A stretch of 20,319 bases of DNA, from contig JAHEXN010000021.1 of NCBI GenBank assembly GCA_023252095.1, positions 1 through 20,319 of the forward strand. The letters are read 5' to 3'. The notes beneath the pieces were generated by a model. That model saw only the letters and a program-made list of their open reading frames with translations. It had not been told where the DNA came from and did not search any database. Made by a program: the position numbers and the translations under genes. Source of the DNA: Actinomycetes bacterium (GTDB taxonomy: Bacteria; Actinomycetota; Actinomycetes; Propionibacteriales; Nocardioidaceae). Below, in pieces: positions 12,295 through 20,319 of the stretch; within the stretch, counting starts at the first letter, position 1, and each line of letters starts with the position of its first letter.

Positions 12295-12987
12295 ATGACG
12301 ACACTCGGACTGATCGGCAGCGGCAACATCGGCAGCACCCTCGCACGACTGGCGGTCGACGCCGGGATCGACGTGGTGCTGAGCAACAGTCGCGGCCCGG
12401 AGACCCTGGCCGGCCTGGTGGACGAGCTCGGCCCCCACGCCCGCGCCGCGACGGCGGAGGAGGCGGCGGCGCTGGGTGACCTCGTCGTGGTGACGATCCC
12501 GCTGAAGCACCTGCGCGACGTGCCGGTCGAGCCGCTGCGCGGAAAGGTCGTGCTCGACACCGGCAACTACTACCCCGAGCGCGACGGCTCGATCCCCGAG
12601 CTCGACGACGAGTCGACCACGACGAGCGAGCTCCTGCAGGCGCACCTGCCCGAGTCGCGCGTGGTCAAGGCGTTCAACAACATCTACTTCGAGCACCTCG
12701 CGACGCTGGCACGCCCGGCCGGCGACCCGGAGCGTTCGGTGCTCGCGATCGCGGGCGACGACGCCTCGGCCAAGGCTGAGGCGAGTGCACTGATCGACCG
12801 GCTCGGCTACGACACGCACGACGTCGGCCCGCTCGCCGAGGGCTGGCGCTACCAGCGCGACACGGCGGCCTACGCGGCGCTGTACGGCGACCCCAGCACG
12901 TCCTACCCCGACTGGAAGCCGCGTACGGTCAAGCTCGACCTGCTGCTGCAGCAGCTCGACGCCGCCGCTCGCTACCGCGACATGTAG
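12295..12987 (+). CDS. F420/NADP-type oxidoreductase (Rossmann)
   Basis: The 230-residue protein begins with a dinucleotide-binding fold, MTTLGLIGSGNIGSTLARLA, where GSGNIG is the Gly-rich loop. VVLSNSRGPETLAGLVDELG follows as the second strand, in which SNSRGP fits NADP(H) phosphate binding. DLVVVTIPLKHLRDVP, KVVLDTGNYYPERDG and SRVVKAFNNIYFEHLA match the NADP oxidoreductase, coenzyme F420-dependent family (F420_oxidored). The substrate is unknown and F420 use is not proven by sequence. The start has no clear Shine-Dalgarno and no clear -10 box at the usual leaderless distance. A diverged palindromic repeat and a bidirectional hairpin follow the stop codon. Confidence 0.85.
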   Translation: MTTLGLIGSGNIGSTLARLAVDAGIDVVLSNSRGPETLAGLVDELGPHARAATAEEAAALGDLVVVTIPLKHLRDVPVEPLRGKVVLDTGNYYPERDGSIPELDDESTTTSELLQAHLPESRVVKAFNNIYFEHLATLARPAGDPERSVLAIAGDDASAKAEASALIDRLGYDTHDVGPLAEGWRYQRDTAAYAALYGDPSTSYPDWKPRTVKLDLLLQQLDAAARYRDM

Positions 12988-12992
12988 AGCTC

Positions 12993-13017
12993 GCGGCAGG
13001 TAGAGGACTCCGTCGCA
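12993..13017 (-). repeat. Diverged copy of the palindromic repeat
   Basis: Aligned to unit 1 of cluster A on the minus strand, 18 of 25 positions agree, including GAGT, the ACCT core and the flank CCGCGAGC. It starts 5 nt after the oxidoreductase stop codon. The same stretch also shares GGCAGGTAGAGGA (12995-13007) with the tRNA-Tyr 3' end at 13094-13106. Confidence 0.5.
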
Positions 13018-13051
13018 GGCTCCTCCCAAATCCACAACGTCCGAACACGCA

Positions 13052-13084
13052 CCAACGCCCCAGCAAAGAGCGCTGGGGCGTTGG
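13052..13084. terminator. Bidirectional hairpin between oxidoreductase and tRNA-Tyr
   Basis: A perfect 13-bp stem (13052-13064 with 13072-13084), loop AAAGAGC, lies between two convergent units. Neither side has a T-tract. It probably stops both the oxidoreductase transcript and the tRNA-Tyr transcript. Confidence 0.7.
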
Positions 13085-13092
13085 CACGGGTG

Positions 13093-13174
13093 TGGCAGGT
13101 AGAGGATTTGAACCTCTGAAGTCGATGACGGCTGATTTACAGTCAGCTCCCTTTGGCCGCTCGGGCAACCTGCC
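13093..13174 (-). tRNA. tRNA-Tyr (anticodon GTA)
   Basis: This is an 82-nt class II tRNA with a long variable arm. The acceptor is GGCAGGT/ACCTGCC, the anticodon stem GCTGA/TCAGC with loop CTGTAAA gives GTA, a variable arm of about 13 nt follows, and the T-arm is AGAGG/CCTCT with loop TTCAAAT. CCA is not encoded. Confidence 0.96.
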
Positions 13175-13209
13175 TCGCGTGCCGCCCGAACTGCAGGCGA
13201 CGGAGAGAG

Positions 13210-13232
13210 AGCCTACCGCACACGGTTAGGCT
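13210..13232. promoter_or_regulatory. Mirror-image divergent promoters, tRNA-Tyr and yajQ
   Basis: AGCCTA at 13210-13215 is a TAGGCT -10 box on the minus strand, 35 nt before tRNA-Tyr. TAGGCT at 13227-13232 is the plus-strand -10 box for yajQ, 37 nt before its ATG. The two are separated by 11 nt and form an inverted repeat, so each box lies in the spacer of the other promoter and RNA polymerase could hardly occupy both at once. Confidence 0.6.
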
Positions 13233-13269
13233 GATCGAATCCAGATCCACCCCTCTCGAGGAGACGCAG

Positions 13270-13761
13270 ATGGCCGACTCGTCGTTCGACATCGTCAGCA
13301 AGTTCGACCGCCAGGAGGCCGACAACGCCCTGAACCAGGCGGTCAAGGAGATCGGTCAGCGGTACGACTTCAAGAACACCGGCGCCACGATCGAGTGGAA
13401 GGGCGAGCAGGGGATCGAGATCACGGCGAACGCCGAGGAGCGGGCCCTGGCCGTGCTCGAGGTCTTCAAGGAGAAGCTCATCAAGCGCGGCATCAGCCTC
13501 AAGGCGCTCGAGACCGACGACCCGCGTCAGAGCGGCAAGGAGGTCAAGCTCAACGGCACCTTCAGCGACGGCATCACGACCGAGCAGGCCAAGAAGGTCA
13601 GCAAGATCATCCGCGACGAGGGCCCCAAGGGCGCCAAGGTCCAGATCCAGGGCGACGAGCTGCGCGTCACGAGCAAGAAGCGTGACGACCTGCAGGAGAT
13701 CATCGCGCTCGTGAAGGCAGCCGACCTCGACTTCCCGGTGCAGTTCGTCAACTACCGCTAG
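13270..13761 (+). CDS. yajQ: YajQ family nucleotide-binding protein
   Basis: The 163-residue product has the same length as E. coli YajQ and opens MADSSFDIVSKFDRQEADNA, followed by YDFKNTGATIEWKG and GKEVKLNGTFSDGITTEQAK, which are family hallmarks. The protein has two tandem beta-alpha-beta folds of the UPF0234/DUF520 family. Members bind nucleotides; in Xanthomonas a homologue binds cyclic di-GMP and works with a transcription factor, but whether that holds in actinobacteria is not known. ATG at 13270 is chosen because of the GAGGAGA ribosome binding site and conserved N-terminus, although the frame is open back to 13153 through the tRNA gene. hrpB follows 24 nt later. Confidence 0.96.
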   Translation: MADSSFDIVSKFDRQEADNALNQAVKEIGQRYDFKNTGATIEWKGEQGIEITANAEERALAVLEVFKEKLIKRGISLKALETDDPRQSGKEVKLNGTFSDGITTEQAKKVSKIIRDEGPKGAKVQIQGDELRVTSKKRDDLQEIIALVKAADLDFPVQFVNYR

Positions 13762-13773
13762 CTCGTCATCGGG

Positions 13774-13779
13774 CACACT
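13774..13779 (+). promoter_or_regulatory. -10-like box of hrpB (leaderless)
   Basis: CACACT lies 6 nt before the hrpB GTG and no Shine-Dalgarno is present. It lies in the short gap after yajQ, so read-through from yajQ is also possible. Confidence 0.35.
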
Positions 13780-13785
13780 GCAGAG

Positions 13786-16290
13786 GTGTCCGACCCGCTG
13801 CGGAGCCTGCTCGCCGCACCGCCCGACCTTCCGGTCACCGCGGCCCTGGGGGCTCTCGAGGAGGCGCTCCGCACGCGCGGTGTCGCGGTGGTCCAGGCGC
13901 CGCCCGGCACCGGCAAGACGACCTTGGTCCCGCCCGCGGTCGCCAGCGTGGTCGCAGGGCGGGTCGTCGTCACGCAGCCCAGTCGCATCGCGGCCCGTGC
14001 TGCCGCCCGGCGGTTGGCGCACCTGCTGGATGAGCCGGTCGGGGAGACCGTCGGGTACGCGGTCCGCGGAGATCGGCGCACCAGCCGGCGGACGCGGGTC
14101 GAGGTCGTCACGACGGGTCTACTGCTCCGGCGGATCCAGCACGACCCCGAGCTCACCGGTGTCGGTGCCGTGGTGCTCGACGAGGTGCACGAGCGCCACC
14201 TCGATGCCGACCTGACCCTGGCGCTGCTCGTCGACGTCCGGGCTAACCTGCGCGAAGACCTGGCCCTGGTCGCGATGTCCGCGACGATCGAGGCCGAGCG
14301 GACGGCCGCCCTGCTGGGGGAAGCCCCGGTGATCCGGGTCCCCGGCGCCCTGCACCCGGTCCAGACGGTCTGGTGCCCGGTGCCGCCGGGCTCCCGTCGC
14401 ACCGACGACCGCGGGATCACCCCCGCCTTCCACGACCACGTCGCCGCGACGGTGCGCCGCGCGCTCGCCGAGCACGAAGGGGATGTCCTGGTCTTCGTGC
14501 CAGGTGTCGCGGAGGTCGACGCGACGATGCGACGCCTCGCCGGCGTCGAGGCCGCCGTGCACGCCCTCCACGGACGCCTGTCCGGCGCGGACCAGGACCG
14601 GGCGCTCAGCGAGGGGCCACGTCGCCGAGTCATCGTCTCGACCGCGATCGCCGAGTCGTCGCTGACAGTGCCCGGCGTCCGCGTCGTCGTGGATGCGGGG
14701 TTCTCGCGCGAGCCGCGCACCGACCACCGTCGCGGACTGGCCTCCCTCGTGACCGTCGCGGTCAGCCGGGCCGCAGCCGAGCAACGAGCGGGAAGGGCCG
14801 GCCGTCTGGGGCCGGGGGCCGTGCTGCGCTGCTGGTCCGAGGCCGAGCAGGCCCACCTGGCGGCCCACCCTGAGCCCGAGATCGCGACCGCCGACCTGAC
14901 GGCCTTCACCCTGGAGGTGGCGTGCTGGGGCAATGGCGACGTGCGTGACCTGGCGTTGCTCGACCAGCCGCCGGCGCACGCGATGTCCGCTGCCCGGCAG
15001 GTGCTGGTCGACCTGGGAGCGATCACCGAGGACGGGACCGTCACCCCGCGCGGGCGCGTGATCGCTGACGTGCCGGTCGACCCCCGGCTGGCGCGGGCCC
15101 TGGTCGACGGAGCTCGCCTCGTCGGGGCCAGGCGGGCCGCCGAGGTGGTCGCGATGCTCAGCGAGGACGTCCGTGCTCCCGGCGGAGACCTGGTGGCTGC
15201 CCTCCGGTCGCTGCGCGCCGACCAGCGGGCCGGCTCGTGGCGCAGCCAGGTCACCCGGCTCGAGGCCGTCGTGAGGGAGCAGGGCGTCGAGGGGGACGCC
15301 CGCCCACTGACCGACGACGTGGCCGTGGGTCTGGTCGTGGCCCTGGCCCACCCGGACCGGATCGCGCGCAAGCGCGCCGGCGGCTCGAGCTACCTGATGA
15401 CGTCCGGCACGGGTGCCGCGCTCGACCGGCGCGACCCGGGACCCCTGGCCGGCCTGGGGTGGCTCGCCATCGGCGACGCAGATCGGCGGTCCGGAGAACG
15501 CGAGGCCCGGATCCGCGCGGCGGCCCCACTCACGGAGGACCTGGCGCTCGAGGCGGCAGGGTCGCGGTGGACCGAGGTCGACGAGGTCACCTGGACCGGC
15601 GGACGCGTGCTCGCCCGCCGCCGCACGCTGCTGGGTGCGATCGAGCTCGGTTCCGTCCCGCTCGGCGATCCACCGGCCGAGGCCGTGACCGCGGCCATCC
15701 GGGGGGCGCTGGAGAGCGAGGGCATCGGTCTGTTCACCTGGTCGGAGGCGGCCACCGCGCTGCGTGCTCGCCTCGACTTCCTGCACCGCACTCTCGGCGC
15801 CCCCTGGCCCGACGTGAGCGACGAGGCACTGACGCACGACCTGGAGTCGTGGGTCGGGCCGCAGCTCGCGAAAGTCCGCTCGGCCCAGGACCTCCGCCGC
15901 ATCGACGTCGGCGCCGCACTGCGGGCGCTGCTGCCGTGGCCCCAGGCGGGCCGGCTCGACGACCTGGCGCCGGAGCGGATCGAGGTCCCCAGCGGGTCCA
16001 GCGTGCGGATCGACTACTCGCAGGAACAGCCGGTGCTCGCCGTCCGGCTGCAGGAGGTCTTCGGGTGGACGGCCGTGCCGGTCCTGGCGGACGGCAGGGT
16101 CCCGCTCCTGCTGCAGCTGCTCTCCCCCGCCCGCCGCCAGGCCGCCATCACGGCCGACCTCGAGTCGTTCTGGGACAACGGCTACCCGGGTGTGCGCGCC
16201 GACCTACGCGGGCGCTACCCCAAGCACGCGTGGCCCGACGACCCCCGGAACGCCCTCGCCACACGACGCACCAAGTCTCCCCGCACGTGA
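13786..16290 (+). CDS. hrpB: ATP-dependent helicase HrpB
   Basis: The 834-residue DEAH-type RNA helicase carries Walker A QAPPGTGKTT (37-46), motif Ia VTQPSRIAARAAARRL, motif Ib TTGLLLRR, Walker B DEVH (132-135), motif III SATIE (165-169), motif V STAIAESSLTVPGV and motif VI QRAGRAGR (333-340). A helicase-associated region (about 370-460) and the HrpB-specific C-terminal domain follow, with PWPDVSDEALTHDLESWVGP and FWDNGYPGVRADLRGRYPKH near the end. The length fits the family. Its role in bacteria is poorly defined, probably RNA metabolism. Translation starts at GTG; no Shine-Dalgarno is visible. A 17-bp hairpin follows the stop codon. Confidence 0.95.
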   Translation: MSDPLRSLLAAPPDLPVTAALGALEEALRTRGVAVVQAPPGTGKTTLVPPAVASVVAGRVVVTQPSRIAARAAARRLAHLLDEPVGETVGYAVRGDRRTSRRTRVEVVTTGLLLRRIQHDPELTGVGAVVLDEVHERHLDADLTLALLVDVRANLREDLALVAMSATIEAERTAALLGEAPVIRVPGALHPVQTVWCPVPPGSRRTDDRGITPAFHDHVAATVRRALAEHEGDVLVFVPGVAEVDATMRRLAGVEAAVHALHGRLSGADQDRALSEGPRRRVIVSTAIAESSLTVPGVRVVVDAGFSREPRTDHRRGLASLVTVAVSRAAAEQRAGRAGRLGPGAVLRCWSEAEQAHLAAHPEPEIATADLTAFTLEVACWGNGDVRDLALLDQPPAHAMSAARQVLVDLGAITEDGTVTPRGRVIADVPVDPRLARALVDGARLVGARRAAEVVAMLSEDVRAPGGDLVAALRSLRADQRAGSWRSQVTRLEAVVREQGVEGDARPLTDDVAVGLVVALAHPDRIARKRAGGSSYLMTSGTGAALDRRDPGPLAGLGWLAIGDADRRSGEREARIRAAAPLTEDLALEAAGSRWTEVDEVTWTGGRVLARRRTLLGAIELGSVPLGDPPAEAVTAAIRGALESEGIGLFTWSEAATALRARLDFLHRTLGAPWPDVSDEALTHDLESWVGPQLAKVRSAQDLRRIDVGAALRALLPWPQAGRLDDLAPERIEVPSGSSVRIDYSQEQPVLAVRLQEVFGWTAVPVLADGRVPLLLQLLSPARRQAAITADLESFWDNGYPGVRADLRGRYPKHAWPDDPRNALATRRTKSPRT

Positions 16291-16292
16291 CA

Positions 16293-16330
16293 CAGAAGGG
16301 CCCCGACCGCGAGCGGTCGGGGCCCTTCTG
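16293..16330. terminator. Bidirectional terminator between hrpB and MFS gene
   Basis: A perfect 17-bp stem (16293-16309 with 16314-16330) with a 4-nt loop starts 2 nt after the hrpB stop and ends 24 nt before the MFS stop. It serves two convergent genes. There is no long T-tract on either side. Confidence 0.8.
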
Positions 16331-16354
16331 CGTCAAACGATCAGTGCACCAGAC

Positions 16355-17938
16355 TCAGTGCAGCAGGATGGGCGCCGCGGTGGCGTCCTCGTCGTCGAGC
16401 AGGTGCGACTCCTCACGCTTGCGCGGGAGGAACAGCGCCGGGACGACCGCCACGAGCACGAGCGCCAGCGCGACCATGAAGGTCGAGGAGAACGCGTCGG
16501 CCGCGAACGACAGACCCCGCTGGATGACGTCGCCGGGCAGGCCGAGCTGATCGAGCAGCCCTGGCTGCATCTGCGTCGCGATCGCGGCGCCGGCCTCGGT
16601 GAGGGGTTCACCGTTCTGGTCGACGGCGCCCGGGATCTCCGCCGAGGCCTGGATGCTGTTGGTCAGGATGACCGAGAGCACCGCAGCACCGACCGAGCTG
16701 CCGACCTGCTGGGTGATGTTGAGCAGCGTCGAACCGCGAGCGACCTCGTGATGGGTCAACGCCTTGAGTGCCGAGGTCATGATCGGCATCATCGTGCCGC
16801 CCATGCCCAGACCCATCACGAAGAGCGCAGCGCCGGTGACCCAGTAGGACGTGTCGGCGGACAGCATCGTGAACGGCACGAAGCCGGCCGCGATGAGCAG
16901 CATGAAGAACGGCACGGTGCGTCCGACCGGGATGCGGTCGGCCATGGTGCCTGCGATCGGCATCATGATCATCGCGCCGATGCCCTGCGGAGCGATGAGC
17001 AGTCCGGCCATCAGCGTCGTCTCGCCACGCACCTGCAGGAAGTAGCTCGGGAAGAGCAGGCCGGCGCCCATGAACGCGACGATGAAGACGAACATGGCGA
17101 TCGTGGCGACCGTCAGGCGACGGTTCTTGAACAGGCGCAGGTCGATCAGCGGGTGCTCCGGACGGAATGCGTGGAACACGAACGCCGCGATGAGCAGGAT
17201 GCCGATCGTGGCCGAGATCCACACGCGCGGGCCGAGGTGCACCACGTTGCCACCTTCGGCGACCGAGGAGACGCCGAACAGGAACGATGCGAGGCCGGGC
17301 GACAGGAGCAGCATGCCGACGAGGTCGAACGACTCCGACTCCGACTCCGTGTCCTTCGGCAGCACGATCCAGGCGTACACGATCGCGACGATGCCGATCG
17401 GCAGGTTGATGATGAAGATCCAGTGCCAGCTGAACTGGTCGATGAGCCAGCCGCCGAGGATCGGACCGCTGATCGGGCCGAGCAGCATGGGGATGCCGAG
17501 CACCGCCATGAGGCGACCGATGCGCTCCGGACCCGCGGCCCGGGTCATGATCGTCATGCCGAGCGGCATCAGCATGCCGCCGCCGAGACCCTGCAGCACG
17601 CGGAACGCGATGAGCATCTCGATCGAGTCGGCCGCGGCGCACAGGACCGAGCCGGCCGTGAACAGCACCAGCGCGGCGATGTAGAGACGCTTGGTGCCGA
17701 AGCGGTCAGCGGCCCAGCCCGTGGCGGGGATGACGGTGGCCAGGGCCAGCGTGTAGCCGGTCATGGTCCACGCGACCGTCGCGAGCGTCGTGTCGAAGAC
17801 GTTCGCGAAGGTCGGCAGGGCCACGCTGACGACGGTGATGTCGAGGATCGACATGATCGCGCCCAGCACGACGACGCCGGCGACCTTGAGCACCGGCCCG
17901 TCGAGCTTGTCGGGCGCTGCGGGTGCGGATGCACTCAT
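16355..17938 (-). CDS. DHA2-family MFS drug exporter
   Basis: The 527-residue protein fits the 14-helix drug:H+ antiporter 2 group (EmrB/QacA type). Visible motifs are D1 LDITVVSVALPTFANVF in helix 1, motif A GWAADRFGTKRLY in loop 2-3, motif B RVLQGLGGGMLMPLG in helix 4 and motif C GIPMLLGPISGPILGGWL in helix 5. A cytoplasmic stretch DTESESESFD and long external loop (SIQASAEIPGAVDQNGEPLT) lie later. It should expel a hydrophobic or toxic compound using the proton gradient; the substrate is unknown. It starts 4 nt after the marR stop codon with GGAAG as ribosome binding site, so the two form one operon and the regulator probably represses the exporter. The C-terminus is a short charged tail with an ESHLLDDED stretch. 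Confidence 0.95.
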   Translation of the reverse strand: MSASAPAAPDKLDGPVLKVAGVVVLGAIMSILDITVVSVALPTFANVFDTTLATVAWTMTGYTLALATVIPATGWAADRFGTKRLYIAALVLFTAGSVLCAAADSIEMLIAFRVLQGLGGGMLMPLGMTIMTRAAGPERIGRLMAVLGIPMLLGPISGPILGGWLIDQFSWHWIFIINLPIGIVAIVYAWIVLPKDTESESESFDLVGMLLLSPGLASFLFGVSSVAEGGNVVHLGPRVWISATIGILLIAAFVFHAFRPEHPLIDLRLFKNRRLTVATIAMFVFIVAFMGAGLLFPSYFLQVRGETTLMAGLLIAPQGIGAMIMMPIAGTMADRIPVGRTVPFFMLLIAAGFVPFTMLSADTSYWVTGAALFVMGLGMGGTMMPIMTSALKALTHHEVARGSTLLNITQQVGSSVGAAVLSVILTNSIQASAEIPGAVDQNGEPLTEAGAAIATQMQPGLLDQLGLPGDVIQRGLSFAADAFSSTFMVALALVLVAVVPALFLPRKREESHLLDDEDATAAPILLH

Positions 17939-17942
17939 GCAG

Positions 17943-18401
17943 TCACTTCTTCCTGGTGGGTCGCAGGTGGTCGCCTGCGAGGATCGGGTCGAGCGCCGCG
18001 GAGAGCCGGGCGCACAGGTCAGGGGGGATCTGGTCGACGACGTCGCGCAGGGCCTGGGCCTTCTGCTCGCCGTGCGCGTCAGCGAGCTCCAGACCGCGCG
18101 GCGCGAGCGACACGAGCTTGACGCGGCGGTCGGACACGCTCTCGCGACGCTCGACGACCGACAGCTTGACGAGCCGGTCGATCACGCGGCCCTGGGCCGC
18201 CACGGAGATGCCGACCTCTTCGGCGATCGAGGAGATCGCCATGGGCTCGGGGGCGCAGGCCAGCAGGAACACGGTCTTGGCCTGGTTGATCGTCAGGTCC
18301 AGGTCGGCGGCAGCGTCGTTCGTGCGCGAGTGCATGACACCCATGACCCGCTGCAGGAAGTCCTGCAGCTGGTCGTAGAGCACGACGGACGAGGTGGACA
18401 C
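17943..18401 (-). CDS. MarR-family transcriptional regulator
   Basis: The 152-residue protein (GTG start) has the MarR winged helix-turn-helix: DLTINQAKTVFLLAC, then helices MAISSIAEEVGISVAAQGRV IDRLVKLSVVERRES and the wing SDRRVKLVSLAPRG with Asp91-Arg92-Arg93. The terminal helices supply dimerisation. Such repressors leave DNA when a phenolic or drug-like ligand binds. An in-frame ATG at 18431 would add ten residues encoded by the palindromic operator, which makes the GTG at 18401 with a TAGTAT box 8 nt upstream more likely. It is upstream of the MFS exporter and probably controls both, including itself, through the 33-bp palindrome. Confidence 0.93.
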   Translation of the reverse strand: MSTSSVVLYDQLQDFLQRVMGVMHSRTNDAAADLDLTINQAKTVFLLACAPEPMAISSIAEEVGISVAAQGRVIDRLVKLSVVERRESVSDRRVKLVSLAPRGLELADAHGEQKAQALRDVVDQIPPDLCARLSAALDPILAGDHLRPTRKK

Positions 18402-18409
18402 GAGGAGAA

Positions 18410-18415
18410 ATACTA
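18410..18415 (-). promoter_or_regulatory. -10 box of marR-MFS operon
   Basis: TAGTAT on the minus strand lies 8 nt before the GTG at 18401 and overlaps the left end of the palindrome by 3 nt, so a bound repressor would block the promoter. Confidence 0.5.
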
Positions 18416-18445
18416 ACCGATCGGCAACCATTGCCGATCGGTTAG
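18413..18445. promoter_or_regulatory. Perfect 33-bp palindromic operator of marR
   Basis: Two 15-bp arms, CTAACCGATCGGCAA and its exact complement TTGCCGATCGGTTAG, flank a 3-nt centre. It is placed over the marR promoter region. MarR dimers generally bind palindromes of about 20 bp, so this site has the right symmetry and position for autoregulation. The inner CCGATCGG is itself a palindrome, so each arm could hold a half-site pair. Confidence 0.8.
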
Positions 18446-18513
18446 AACTGTGACGTGCCTCGCACCGACCCTCCCGGCGCCCCCGCGATTTCAGGCACAG
18501 CACCCTCGGCCCG

Positions 18514-18519
18514 TAGAAT
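18514..18519 (+). promoter_or_regulatory. -10 box of typA
   Basis: TAGAAT lies 67 nt before the typA ATG. TTCAGG at 18490-18495 gives an 18-nt spacer but is a weak -35 box. A leader of about 60 nt is predicted. Confidence 0.5.
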
Positions 18520-18586
18520 CGACGAGGCGCACCTGCGCCCTCACCTCGGCTCCGCGCCGCCCCCTTCTCCAGACTCGGATCTCTGC

Positions 18587-20319
<1,733 letters not shown>

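Noticed and set aside
13153..13269. N-terminal extension of YajQ
   Set aside because: The extra codons run through the tRNA-Tyr 5' end and both promoters; the ATG at 13270 gives the exact family length and has a ribosome binding site.
14119..15837. Long minus-strand open frames opposite hrpB
   Set aside because: The plus-strand frame carries all helicase motifs over the full length; the antisense product is low-complexity and has no ribosome binding site.
16261..16340. Possible frameshift or fusion at the hrpB C-terminus
   Set aside because: The HrpB-specific C-terminal motifs are complete before the stop codon and a terminator follows directly.
16190..18121. A 643-codon plus-strand open frame opposite the MFS and marR genes
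   Set aside because: It is rich in Arg, His, Asp and Gln, has no domain and mirrors the true exporter; high GC leaves the antisense frame free of stop codons.

Overview
The window looks like a chromosomal segment of a high-GC actinobacterium, most likely from the Nocardioidaceae (Aeromicrobium/Nocardioides type). The evidence is the very GC-rich third codon positions, the conserved order tRNA-Trp / secE / nusG / rplK / rplA / lipoprotein / rplJ, a NusG with a long acidic N-terminus, tRNA genes without an encoded CCA end, and many leaderless-looking promoters. The genus is an inference. I see no insertion sequence, prophage, CRISPR array or toxin-antitoxin pair; this is mostly core chromosome.

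Left part (1-4450, all on the minus strand): a transcription and translation cluster. Read 5' to 3' on the minus strand it runs tRNA-Trp(CCA), secE, nusG, rplK, rplA, a long hairpin terminator, an LppX/LprAFG-type lipoprotein gene, then rplJ with its own promoter and an attenuator-type L10 leader. rplL presumably starts just beyond the left edge.

Middle part (4600-9500): a GYF/TM2 membrane protein (minus); a plus-strand group with an unknown four-helix membrane protein, an adenosine deaminase and two DUF4190-like small membrane proteins; murB (minus); then tRNA-Thr, tRNA-Met and rpmG (minus). The deaminase has a C-terminus lengthened by a 36-bp tandem repeat. A cluster of palindromic repeats lies between murB and rpmG.

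Right part (9535-20319): pyrD (class 2 dihydroorotate dehydrogenase), two uncharacterised proteins, an F420/NADP-type oxidoreductase, tRNA-Tyr, yajQ, the DEAH-type helicase hrpB, a convergent marR / DHA2-family MFS exporter operon with a perfect 33-bp operator-like palindrome, and a typA/bipA GTPase gene that runs off the right edge.

The most unusual non-coding signals are a dispersed palindromic repeat with consensus GGGCGGTGAGTCGTCCACCT (two clusters of three units plus one diverged copy, all intergenic), the perfect marR palindrome, the 36-bp in-frame repeat, and a mirror-image pair of TAGGCT promoters between tRNA-Tyr and yajQ. I did not find a convincing wholly new multi-gene system.
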